Assembly: GCF_002395745.1 (NCBI RefSeq)
Contig: NZ_DGUN01000018.1
Coordinates: 1 to 14,271, forward strand
Origin: Fibrobacter sp. UBA4309
GTDB taxonomy: Bacteria > Fibrobacterota > Fibrobacteria > Fibrobacterales > Fibrobacteraceae
Reading direction: 5' to 3'
DNA length: 14,271 nucleotides
The position numbers and the translations under genes were made by a program. Below are positions 5,554-13,665 of the stretch, piece after piece. Every line of letters starts with the position of its first letter. The stretch's first letter is position 1. The notes beneath the pieces are model-generated. The model made no database searches, was not told the origin of the DNA, and was given only the letters and a program-made list of their open reading frames with translations.

Positions 5554-7623
5554 TTCTTCGGCCTCGATCTTCTTCACGAGGTCATCGGCGAGCTTTCCGC
5601 CGCTGCGGATGTTCTCGGCCAGCCAGTCCACCGACTCCTTCAGTTCGCTCTGGGGGTAGCGTTTCAGGAACTCGTCAAACAGCGTAAGAGCCAGCGAATC
5701 GTTGTTGATGTTCTCGTCGAGAATGAACCCGCGCGTAAAGAGCGCCTTCTCGGCGTTCGGAGAATTCGGCCACATGGTATAGAAGGCGTAATATTCCGCT
5801 TCGGCATCGTTATATTCTTCGTTCTCGTTCTGGACCTGAGCCATCTCGTAGGCCACCTTCTCGAAAAGCGAGTCGTCTGTCGCGTAGGCATTCATCACCT
5901 TGCGGTAGGTATTGTATGCCGAGGAGCGGTTGCCCGCATTGCGCAAGGAATCCGCCTTGGCCATGAGCTTTTGCGGATCGTATTCACAGACGTGTTCCTC
6001 GACAGAGGTGTCGTAGATGTGCCTCGTAGCCGAAGCGTAGGCCTCGTCCATCCAGCGCTGCTTCATCCAAATCTTGTATTCGGACCCGCGCTTCCCGTAA
6101 ATCCTGGGGATGCTCTGCTCGTAAGTAGAACCGGCAGGGTTCATGCGGTAGCCCATGTAGTATTCGTGTTTGTACAAATTAACCGGCAAGGTCAGGTAAT
6201 TCAGGAGTTCGGGCTTGGCCTTTTCGAAAGGCAGCCTTTCGCGGAACACCGAATCCATACGGTCATACAGGGTTTTGAGGCTGTCGTCGCTCACCTGGGC
6301 AGAGATTTTCTTGTCGATATAGGAATCCACGATGAACTGGGCGCGCGTGTCGCGAACAATGGCTCGGTATTCCCAGGTATGGTCCAGCTTGAGATCCCAT
6401 GCGACCAAGGCATAGGAGTAGCTTTCCACGATGCTCCTCACGACATATTCAAGAGCCCTTATATTGTTGGGAGCATGGAAATAGCGGTTATTGAAACGGA
6501 AGAAATCGGCCATGGTGAACAAGGGCTTCCCATCCAGGGATATCAGGACAAACGAGGAATCCAATTCGGGCAAGCCATCGACTGCAGCGATTGCCGCAGC
6601 ATCGGCCTTAGCGCGGTCAAAGGGCTTCTGTTCCGGGGGCACCTGGCGCACGAGGAAGAACTTGTGATAGCTCTTCGTTATCTCCGACATCATCGCCGGG
6701 GTCACGAAACCCGGTTCGCGGTTCATCAAGACTTCATCCAGGCCCCTTACCACGCCGATATTGTACGGCAAGGCGTACCCCTGTTTCACGACGCCCACGT
6801 AACCGCTATCCTTCGCCGTATACTCGTTCTTGTCGGACTTGGCGGCAATCTTCTTGAACTGTTCCAGCGAGATTTCGCCCTGGACTAGTTTTTCCAGCTT
6901 TGCAGAATCTGCGCCCTGGACCTGGTACAGTTCGTAGCCGGGAACCGTCATGAACTTGTCCTTGTGTTTCTCGTAATATTCTTCTGCCGACATCGGCTGA
7001 ACCGGGTGAACAACCAGGCGCTTATTATCCTTGGCCTTCTCGATTTCGCTCGTGCGGAGTTCCTCGCGGCGCTTCGTCACGAATTGGTCGCGCGCAGACA
7101 GCGTGTCCTGGCGGGTAACGTTTGTCCAGCCGGCATAGAGACTACCCAGGAATTCTTTCCAGGCTTCCTGGTTCTTGTGGATGTAGTACTCCCCCGCCAC
7201 CACGGAGCGGTCGAACACCCTGTTGGAATCCGACGGGAAAAGTCCCGAGTTCGTGTCGTAGAAAAGGCGCAGTTCCTCGTCGGAATACGTGAGGCATTCC
7301 ATCACATAGAAACGCTGGAACACCATCGTGAGAATCCTGACATCAATATCCTTGTAGTATTGCTCCCACTCGGCATTCAATTCGGGATATTCAGAAAGGG
7401 CCCTGGATACAAGGGCGGCCGGTCCAAGGAGGTTTTCGTACAGGGCTTCCTTGCGGTCCTGGGACTTAATGCCGGGAGAAACCTTGTACAGGAGATCTTC
7501 GTCTTCGGTATAGACCTTTTCGTCATTTATACGGGCCAGGATGGAATCCTTTTCGCCAACGCCGTTACAGCCGCACAAGAAAAGAAAACCGAAAGAAAGG
7601 AGAATACCCAGAAATTTCTTCAT
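5551..7623 (-). CDS. SurA/PpiD-like chaperone lipoprotein with C-terminal TPR-like repeats
   Basis: A 690-residue predicted outer-membrane or periplasmic lipoprotein. The ATG at 7621-7623 has AGAGG 5 bases upstream and opens a lipoprotein signal with lipobox LCGC (Cys19 lipidated, Asn at +2). A reading frame to 7677 exists, but its extra 18 residues precede the signal and are unlikely. Residues 27-200 resemble the helical N-terminal region of SurA/PpiD-type proteins (SILARINDEKVYTEDED start). Residues 227-330 fit the outline of a parvulin domain, with VPGYELYQVQ, a LEQFKKIAAKSDKN segment, GYVGVVKQG and the closing YHKFFLVRQV strand. The usual catalytic set is not recognisable, so isomerase activity is doubtful. 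Residues 330-545 are further helical sequence. Residues 551-660 look like about three TPR repeats of the BamD/YbgF kind, ending LTLFDEFLKRYPQSELKES. It is divergent from the tamB/tamA-like genes, which supports a role in outer-membrane protein folding or delivery. The domain calls are from pattern, not a profile search. Confidence 0.72.
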   Translation of the reverse strand: MKKFLGILLSFGFLFLCGCNGVGEKDSILARINDEKVYTEDEDLLYKVSPGIKSQDRKEALYENLLGPAALVSRALSEYPELNAEWEQYYKDIDVRILTMVFQRFYVMECLTYSDEELRLFYDTNSGLFPSDSNRVFDRSVVAGEYYIHKNQEAWKEFLGSLYAGWTNVTRQDTLSARDQFVTKRREELRTSEIEKAKDNKRLVVHPVQPMSAEEYYEKHKDKFMTVPGYELYQVQGADSAKLEKLVQGEISLEQFKKIAAKSDKNEYTAKDSGYVGVVKQGYALPYNIGVVRGLDEVLMNREPGFVTPAMMSEITKSYHKFFLVRQVPPEQKPFDRAKADAAAIAAVDGLPELDSSFVLISLDGKPLFTMADFFRFNNRYFHAPNNIRALEYVVRSIVESYSYALVAWDLKLDHTWEYRAIVRDTRAQFIVDSYIDKKISAQVSDDSLKTLYDRMDSVFRERLPFEKAKPELLNYLTLPVNLYKHEYYMGYRMNPAGSTYEQSIPRIYGKRGSEYKIWMKQRWMDEAYASATRHIYDTSVEEHVCEYDPQKLMAKADSLRNAGNRSSAYNTYRKVMNAYATDDSLFEKVAYEMAQVQNENEEYNDAEAEYYAFYTMWPNSPNAEKALFTRGFILDENINNDSLALTLFDEFLKRYPQSELKESVDWLAENIRSGGKLADDLVKKIEAEE

Positions 7624-7646
7624 GATTACCTCTATAGCAACACTGG

Positions 7647-7658
7647 CAAGAAATATTA
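7647..7658 (-). promoter_or_regulatory. Putative -10 / leader motif before the lipoprotein gene
   Basis: The minus strand reads TAATATTTCTTG, ending 23 bases before the ATG, the same distance as the TATATTTCTC motif of the ABC operon. It is preceded by CTAAAATTTC, similar to the bases ahead of the ndk motif. A promoter role is inferred from this recurrence. Confidence 0.4.
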
Positions 7659-7734
7659 GAAATTTTAGGACAAACAAAAATTACGGTTTCCCTCCGGCAC
7701 CAAAAGTCCAATTTTTCCCTTCTCCCCGCCCAAG

Positions 7735-7753
7735 TGTAAACAAAAAGTTTACA
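7735..7753. promoter_or_regulatory. Perfect inverted repeat in the divergent promoter region
   Basis: TGTAAAC (7735-7741) and GTTTACA (7747-7753) are perfect complements separated by AAAAA. It lies in the 167-base region between the divergent lipoprotein and tamB-like genes, about 40 bases before the first possible tamB-like start codon. It has the size and symmetry of an operator for a dimeric regulator. A short RNA hairpin in the tamB leader is the alternative. No T-tract follows directly, so a terminator is less likely. Confidence 0.45.
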
Positions 7754-7769
7754 TCATGCATTTTTTCTA

Positions 7770-7784
7770 ACATCAAATTGATGT
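7770..7784. promoter_or_regulatory. Second perfect inverted repeat, just before the tamB-like gene
   Basis: ACATCAA (7770-7776) and TTGATGT (7778-7784) are perfect complements around a single central A, a 15-base palindrome ending 6 bases before the first possible start codon at 7791. The one-base centre rules out a simple RNA hairpin of full length and favours a protein-binding site. It shares ACATC with the sequence at the end of the 7735-7753 repeat. Function is not known. Confidence 0.4.
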
Positions 7785-7790
7785 AACCCT

Positions 7791-10700
7791 TTGAATACCA
7801 ACGAGTTACACGTGTTTTTCAATCTGTTTTTAAAACGGTCTTGCCACGTGATTTCTATAATTTTTAGCAAGTTGAAGAAGATAACTTCGACATTCGGAAT
7901 AACCGCCGTAATAGTTACGGCGATTGTAGGTGCACTTGCCCTGTGCGCCTGGTTCTCCTATGTTCTCTTCAAGACCTACCTGGAGTCGCCGCACACCTAC
8001 GGAGAAACTACGGTCACCCCCTTCGGCCACCAGATGGACGGCCCGCTGACGCACTCCTGGGACTCGCTACAAATCGAAACGAGCGGCACCGTAGTCACGC
8101 TAAAGAACATCGCGTTCGACGTAACTATCCTCGGCGACGAAAAGGGCCTCAAGGCCATGGCGAACGAAGTCAACGTGAATATCGACCTGGATGCGCCAGA
8201 CAAGCCCAAGCCGCCCGACGAATCGCCGCCTACATTCCCGTCCAGGGCAAAATTCTACCTGCCCGTGCAGGCTAACGTACAAAAGGTTTCCGTCTCTGCC
8301 GGCGATAAGCACTGGGAAGCCAAGAACATCTCGCTGAAAAGCGAAGGCATAGAAGAAGCCAGTTTCCAGGCAAGCCATATTAATGGCACCAACATAGCGC
8401 ACGAAACCAGCATCAAGCTGAAGGCAAACTTCAGCGGGGACAACGTAAACGTAGACGCCAAGATCGGTGCCGGCAAGGACACGATTGCCATCCAGGGAGA
8501 CCTGCCCAAGGACAACCTCGCAGCCGTCAGCTCGAACGTCAACATGGAAGTCGACAAGCCCGAGGATTGGCTGCCCTTCGAACTGCCAGAAAAAGTTCCC
8601 GACATAGGCAAGCTGCAAATCAAGGGCGAAGTCCAGCTCGACCCGAAAACGCACACGCCCCGCTACAAGACGGTCATAAAGACAAGCATCGGCGAGTTCT
8701 GGCCGCTGTTGCCGCTCGACGCCACAATTCATTTCGACGGGGACGACAAGAACTTCCATACGGAGATATTCCTCGAAAACAACGAGGGCGGCTCCATTTA
8801 CCTGGAAGCCGACTTCGACAAGGACCTGAACGGAACTGCACGTGGAAAGGTCGAGAAGATGAACGCGAAGTTCGGGCCGCAGATAATGCCGCTAGACATG
8901 AGCATCCATTCCGCAGAAAAGAACGGCAACAAGATAGACGTCGTGGCGGAAACGCGACAGGGATCCGTCGTGGAATGCTCCATGAACCTCGAGGACAAGT
9001 TCAGCCTTACCTACTTTGGCGACATGTCGCCCTACGAACCGTGGGCGCTGGACTGGAGCATGGGCAAGTTCGAACTCGAAGACCGATTCAAGATCTACGG
9101 TTCGTTTGCCGATGGCCACATGAAGGCCCTGGTCAAGATAGACACGATTCCATTCGTATGGCACGTAACCGCGGACTCGCTACAGATAATGCTGGACCTC
9201 GACAGGAACGGCATCAAGTTCTCGAACGGCATCATCTACACGCCCAAGGAAACATTCGACGTGACCGGCGATGTCGTCTGGAACAAAGAGAACCCGCACA
9301 CATCGTGGAAGGTCACCCAGCGAAACGGCGGAACATGCGAAGCCTACATCTCCATCATAGATTCCACGACGATAGACATAAAAGCCGACAGCGTAGAAAT
9401 TTCCACCATACCGTTTGCAAGGATTAAGCTCAGTGAAAACCTGAACGGACGCGTCACGGGAAAATGGAAACAGAACTTCGACACGAAGGTCGGCGAACTG
9501 GAAGCCGCGATTGCCGGCAATGTCGAGCCGTTCAACCTACAGGGCCAGATCAAGGCTCGCGAAAACGGCGATACGATATTCATCGAAAAGGCCGAAGCCA
9601 CACACAGCAAGAACAAGGTGGAAGGCGAAGCCATCTTCATATTGCCGAACGATTCGAATCCGGACTTCAACCCGACAGGAAACCTCCCCATCCAGATTGT
9701 TCACGCCTGGGCGTCGGCAAGGGAATTCAACATTCCGCTACTGCTAGAACCGCTTGGAGACACGACCTTCGCCTCCGGTCTGATTAGCGGTGACCTGTCG
9801 TACGTAGAAAACCTCGGGCTGCAGGGCAACGTGGACTTCAGCAACCTGGAATTCAAGACGATATCGCCGATGTTGTTCAACGTGAAGAAGATGAGCATGT
9901 TCGCCGAGGCAAGCAAGGTGGAACTGAACGCCTACCTGGGAATCGGCGGTGGCGGATGGACAGGCAACACGCAGATTATCTTGGACAACGTATTCAAGTC
10001 CAGGCGGCATATCAGCATTTCGCACAACAGTGACAACGGCGGCGACCTGTACGCCGAAGGCTTCATCGACTCTACGCTGACATTCAACGGAAAACTGAAC
10101 ATGAACGGTTCATGGTTTATCCCGGGAACAGTGAGCGAAGTAAAGAACACCGATTTGGAAATCGACGTATCTGCAAGAATCAAGGAAGGTCTCAAGGGAA
10201 TCACGGCCGACATCCGTTCGGATTCCACGTTGTACCAGCCCCCCAAGTTCAACTACCAGTTCCCCATCAGGATCCGTGGACATCTTGAAAACGGATTGCT
10301 GGACATCAGCGAAATCCAGACGCAAAACGACAGCGGCGAAACCGTTGCCGGCAAGCTGCAGTACGACCTCGACAGCCTCAAGCTACGGGCACTCGATTTC
10401 TATTCCGAAATCTACACGCTGGACAAAGCGCCACACAAGATTATCGCCAAGGATATCCAAGGCCACATGGAAGAGACGGAAGACGAAATCATCATTTCGG
10501 GTACTGTCGGAGATATCCACTACTCATTCTTTGACAAGGCATACGGCGAGGCCGAAGCTATCGGGCGAAGCGACTTGAGCCTGACTATTCCGCACGCCCG
10601 CAACGGAATCTTGCAGAACAAGACTATCAGCGGCAACGTCTCTGTCGACAAGCTCGTATACCACAGGGACCTCGAAATCGAAGTCACCCCGGCAACTATA

Positions 10701-11771
10701 GACAAATTCATCACGCTCTTCAACAACGCGCTCGCCAAGCTCCGGAACAAGGAAGCCGAAGTCCGCGTATCCGCTCAAAACCCGATTAACCTTTCGATCC
10801 ATATCAACGATTCCCAGACAGATTCCATCCAGGTCGTAACACCGTTCGCCACGTTCCCCCTCACCTTCGACGTGTGGGTGCTCGGCAATACGAACAGGCC
10901 TCTACTCCGTGGCGATGTCACAAATGCCAATGCGGGCTTTATCGGCGTACAAGAAGTCTACGAGTTCGACTTGAATTCGTTCAGGATTTCTTGGAACGAC
11001 GTGCCCTGGCAGCATGGCATTGTCGATGTGTCCAGCTCGCAGGAACTCCCCTACTGCGACGAAATTGAAAGCACCGAAAAAGAGACATGCCCTGTGAACC
11101 TGGATTTCCAGGGAACCATCACGAACGTGCAACCGATTCCCAGCAGTAACTGCGGGAACGAATCGAGTGCGGCCTCCATTTACTACAACATCTTCCTCGG
11201 CTGTATCGCCAACCAGGACAACGAAACGACCGACTGGAACAAGCTCGCCGGCAAGGCTATCGGCAAGATGATTACGACGACAGCGAACAAAACTCTCGGC
11301 GGAGACTACATCGGCGATATCGACATGAAGGTGATGCTGTTCGAAAACAACACCACGAACGAAAAGGACTCCAGCTACTTCAAGCTCCCGATTTCCCTGG
11401 ACCGCTGGGTCAAGGACTTGAGTCTTATCTTCGGTTACACGCAAGACCAGAGCGAAAACCCGACATACGACCAGTCTCTGCAATTCGGGCTCAACTACAC
11501 GCTTCCCGTATTCAAGAACAAGGAGTACTCGCACAAGAACCACATTTCGCCCACGACATCGCTCTATGCACAGCTCGTGTCTAAGCAGTACCTGACAAAC
11601 ACCGGTACCGAAGGTAACGAAAACCGTGTTGAAAAGAACATCGGTATAAACTATGTTTACCGCTACTGGAATCCGTGCCTGTTCGGCATCGGCAAATGCG
11701 AGACGATTCCGAACCCGAACGAGAAAAGCAGTGAGACCCAACCACCCCTAAAGAAGTCGGAGGCTAAATGA
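7791..11771 (+). CDS. tamB: TamB-like (AsmA/DUF490 superfamily) envelope protein
   Basis: A protein of up to 1326 residues. It has one N-terminal membrane segment (about residues 35-62, FGITAVIVTAIVGALALCAWFSYVLF) and then a very long periplasmic region rich in short beta strands with repeated LxxGxxxx and GEAxF-like patterns, as expected for the beta-taco groove of AsmA-like proteins. The last 300 residues match the TamB C-terminal pattern: NRPLLRGDVTNANAGFIG at about 1033-1050, PVNLDFQGTITNV near 1101, and LDRWVKDLSLIFGYTQDQ near 1202. Identification rests on this plus the overlapping Omp85 gene. TamB proteins bridge inner and outer membranes and are linked to outer-membrane protein insertion and phospholipid transport. 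The start is uncertain: no ATG exists in frame near the N-terminus. TTG 7791, GTG 7812, GTG 7848 and TTG 7872 (giving MKKITSTFG) are all possible, none with a good ribosome site. Six cysteines (1089, 1100, 1121, 1138, 1296, 1303) cluster near the C-terminus. The end overlaps the next gene by ATGA. Confidence 0.82.
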   Translation: MNTNELHVFFNLFLKRSCHVISIIFSKLKKITSTFGITAVIVTAIVGALALCAWFSYVLFKTYLESPHTYGETTVTPFGHQMDGPLTHSWDSLQIETSGTVVTLKNIAFDVTILGDEKGLKAMANEVNVNIDLDAPDKPKPPDESPPTFPSRAKFYLPVQANVQKVSVSAGDKHWEAKNISLKSEGIEEASFQASHINGTNIAHETSIKLKANFSGDNVNVDAKIGAGKDTIAIQGDLPKDNLAAVSSNVNMEVDKPEDWLPFELPEKVPDIGKLQIKGEVQLDPKTHTPRYKTVIKTSIGEFWPLLPLDATIHFDGDDKNFHTEIFLENNEGGSIYLEADFDKDLNGTARGKVEKMNAKFGPQIMPLDMSIHSAEKNGNKIDVVAETRQGSVVECSMNLEDKFSLTYFGDMSPYEPWALDWSMGKFELEDRFKIYGSFADGHMKALVKIDTIPFVWHVTADSLQIMLDLDRNGIKFSNGIIYTPKETFDVTGDVVWNKENPHTSWKVTQRNGGTCEAYISIIDSTTIDIKADSVEISTIPFARIKLSENLNGRVTGKWKQNFDTKVGELEAAIAGNVEPFNLQGQIKARENGDTIFIEKAEATHSKNKVEGEAIFILPNDSNPDFNPTGNLPIQIVHAWASAREFNIPLLLEPLGDTTFASGLISGDLSYVENLGLQGNVDFSNLEFKTISPMLFNVKKMSMFAEASKVELNAYLGIGGGGWTGNTQIILDNVFKSRRHISISHNSDNGGDLYAEGFIDSTLTFNGKLNMNGSWFIPGTVSEVKNTDLEIDVSARIKEGLKGITADIRSDSTLYQPPKFNYQFPIRIRGHLENGLLDISEIQTQNDSGETVAGKLQYDLDSLKLRALDFYSEIYTLDKAPHKIIAKDIQGHMEETEDEIIISGTVGDIHYSFFDKAYGEAEAIGRSDLSLTIPHARNGILQNKTISGNVSVDKLVYHRDLEIEVTPATIDKFITLFNNALAKLRNKEAEVRVSAQNPINLSIHINDSQTDSIQVVTPFATFPLTFDVWVLGNTNRPLLRGDVTNANAGFIGVQEVYEFDLNSFRISWNDVPWQHGIVDVSSSQELPYCDEIESTEKETCPVNLDFQGTITNVQPIPSSNCGNESSAASIYYNIFLGCIANQDNETTDWNKLAGKAIGKMITTTANKTLGGDYIGDIDMKVMLFENNTTNEKDSSYFKLPISLDRWVKDLSLIFGYTQDQSENPTYDQSLQFGLNYTLPVFKNKEYSHKNHISPTTSLYAQLVSKQYLTNTGTEGNENRVEKNIGINYVYRYWNPCLFGIGKCETIPNPNEKSSETQPPLKKSEAK

Positions 11772-13648
11772 CGAAAAAGCTGATTAGTCTCCTTCTCCTG
11801 TTCTTCGTTTTCGCCCAGGCCGACGAAAATGTGAAACACCCGTGGTATACCGACTTTTTCGGAAACGAACTTTTCTCCAAAGTCGTTCTTGACGAACAGC
11901 TGGATATCCCCGAAGAATTCGGACAGCTCGACACCACCAAGCAGGATTTCATGATGTTGCTCTCTTCGGAGAACATCAAGTCGCTGTACTATTCCCGCGG
12001 ATACTTCAGCCTCGAAATGAAGATGGACATCAGGCGCGAATACTACTCGCTCGACAGCATGCAGCGCGGCTACCTGTTCACCATCAAGGAAGGCGACCGC
12101 TACAAGTTCAATGGAGTCAAGATTACGGGATCGACCAAGGAAGACGTCGAAATCAAGCAGGCATCGCTGAACACAAACCAGAACCGGTATTTCGAGCAGG
12201 AAGATATTGACGAAGACATCCAGTACATCTTGACATCTTACAGGCGCCAGGGATACCTGCACGTGTACGTGACATCGACCGAACTTCTCGACACTGTCGA
12301 GAAAAAAATCTACGTTGAAATCAACGTGGAATCGGGCCCCAAGGTCATCATGGGGAACATCGTGAGTACGACACAGCAAGTCGGCGACCGCAATCACAGG
12401 GATGGAGACGAGGGACTGACGGATACGGCATGGCTTTCGAGCCTGTGGCGTATTCCCAAGGGCGAAACCATTGACGGAAACCAGTACAATTCCTTCAAGA
12501 ACAAGCTCCTGTCGACACAGCTCTTTACGCAGATCAAGTTGAGCGATTCCTTGCGAAACGACGGCCTTTCGGACGTGCACCTCGATGTCGTCGAACGCAT
12601 TCCCGGCGAAGCTCGCTATGGAATTTTCTACGAAGAAATCTACGGATTCGGCGCCCACGCATTCGCCAAGCACAAGAACTTCTTCGGGACCTTCAACGAA
12701 TTCTCGACTAATTTCCAGGTAGCACAGCACAAGCAAGAAATCTCTTTTGGCTATGCAAACCCACTCCTGTTCGGGACGTCGTTCACCTTCATTCCGACAG
12801 CCATCCGCTTTGAAGACCGCCTGACGTTCAACCACGAAAAAATCAACCCGCCCGCCTACCCCGACAGCATCGAAGAGCGCTACGAAGTCATCAACCGTGG
12901 AGACCTTACCTTCGGCATTACGAGCCATATCCGGTTCCGTGGCACAGTCGATACCCGTTACGTGAACAAGAATGACGACCAGATGTTCAAATTCAAGGGA
13001 GAAGTCGCCTTGACATTTGACTACACCGACGACTATTTCAATCCGACAAAAGGCATCCGCTTCGCACCGACGACAGGTATCGGCACCAACCTTACTGCCT
13101 CGCTCGACAATCCGAAGATGATCGGCAACCCCTACACCTACGGCGAAGCGACCGTGAACCTGTACTTCCCGCTATTCTGGACATTCTACGGAGCCTTGAG
13201 CGGCAGTGCAGGCAAGTTCTTCGACAAGGCAATCGAAGACGACGCCCGCGTATTCTACCAGGGCGGTTCCAGGTCGGTACGCGGTTACCGCTTCCGCAGC
13301 ATCTATGCGAGCTACGAATCCGAGGATAGTGACGGCGAAACCATCATCAACACGGGCCTTACGCCGATGTACTACCGATTCAACCAGGAAGTCCGCTGGA
13401 CACTCCCGTGGAAATCCGCGAAACGTTGGCAGATCGTGCAGTTCTTCGACTGGGCGAAAGTCATGGACGAAGAAAAAGACGTATACGAAGAAGAAGCCGA
13501 CGCGAGCCTCGGTCTAGGACTGCGCTACCACTGGCAATTCCTGACATTCCGCCTGGATTACGCGTTCAAGAAGACGTTCCTCAACTGGGACGGCATGGAA
13601 TCGTTCGCATGGGGACGTTTCGCATTCGACCTTTCACACGCATTCTAG
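11768..13648 (+). CDS. tamA: Omp85-family outer-membrane assembly protein (TamA/BamA-like)
   Basis: A 626-residue outer-membrane beta-barrel protein. Residues 1-18 are a cleavable signal peptide (KK, then a Leu/Phe-rich core, AQA). Three POTRA-like units follow at about 37-108, 111-188 and 193-277; the second shows FNGVKITGSTK and the third SFKNKLLSTQLFTQIKL. Residues about 283-626 form the barrel. They include DYTDDYFNPTKGIRF (418-432 region), the loop-6 hallmark VRGYRF (504-509), the FFDWAKV strand (559-565) and a C-terminal Phe (DLSHAF) as expected for a beta signal. Three POTRA units and pairing with a TamB-like gene favour TamA over BamA, which usually has five. Gene order is tamB then tamA, the reverse of E. 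coli. The ATG overlaps the tamB-like stop (ATGA), with GGAGG 4 bases upstream, so the two are translationally coupled. The TAG stop begins a small hairpin shared with the convergent ABC gene. Confidence 0.88.
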   Translation: MTKKLISLLLLFFVFAQADENVKHPWYTDFFGNELFSKVVLDEQLDIPEEFGQLDTTKQDFMMLLSSENIKSLYYSRGYFSLEMKMDIRREYYSLDSMQRGYLFTIKEGDRYKFNGVKITGSTKEDVEIKQASLNTNQNRYFEQEDIDEDIQYILTSYRRQGYLHVYVTSTELLDTVEKKIYVEINVESGPKVIMGNIVSTTQQVGDRNHRDGDEGLTDTAWLSSLWRIPKGETIDGNQYNSFKNKLLSTQLFTQIKLSDSLRNDGLSDVHLDVVERIPGEARYGIFYEEIYGFGAHAFAKHKNFFGTFNEFSTNFQVAQHKQEISFGYANPLLFGTSFTFIPTAIRFEDRLTFNHEKINPPAYPDSIEERYEVINRGDLTFGITSHIRFRGTVDTRYVNKNDDQMFKFKGEVALTFDYTDDYFNPTKGIRFAPTTGIGTNLTASLDNPKMIGNPYTYGEATVNLYFPLFWTFYGALSGSAGKFFDKAIEDDARVFYQGGSRSVRGYRFRSIYASYESEDSDGETIINTGLTPMYYRFNQEVRWTLPWKSAKRWQIVQFFDWAKVMDEEKDVYEEEADASLGLGLRYHWQFLTFRLDYAFKKTFLNWDGMESFAWGRFAFDLSHAF

Positions 13649-13665
13649 GGCGGCAAGGCCGATTA
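13646..13665. repeat. Stop-to-stop hairpin module at a convergent gene junction
   Basis: This 20-base module starts with the TAG stop of the tamA-like gene and ends with the TAA stop (read on the minus strand) of the ABC gene. CGGC (13651-13654) can pair with GCCG (13658-13661) around AAG. It is a near match of the inner hairpin of element A at 1215-1236; both begin TAGGGCGGC and end GATTA. No T-tract is present, so terminator activity is uncertain, but nothing else in the 14-base gap could terminate either transcript. Confidence 0.55.

Noticed and set aside
5464..6888. A 474-codon plus-strand frame starting inside the heptamer array
   Set aside because: It is antisense to the lipoprotein gene, whose frame has a clear lipobox, ribosome site and TPR-like region. 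The plus-strand product shows no known domain.
7541..7786. Small plus-strand frame of 81 codons in the divergent region
   Set aside because: Over a third overlaps the start and signal peptide of the lipoprotein gene antisense, there is no ribosome site, and the product is low-complexity and basic without family features.
11663..12928. A 421-codon minus-strand frame across the tamB/tamA junction
   Set aside because: It is antisense to two well-supported genes joined by an ATGA overlap, and has no recognisable motif.
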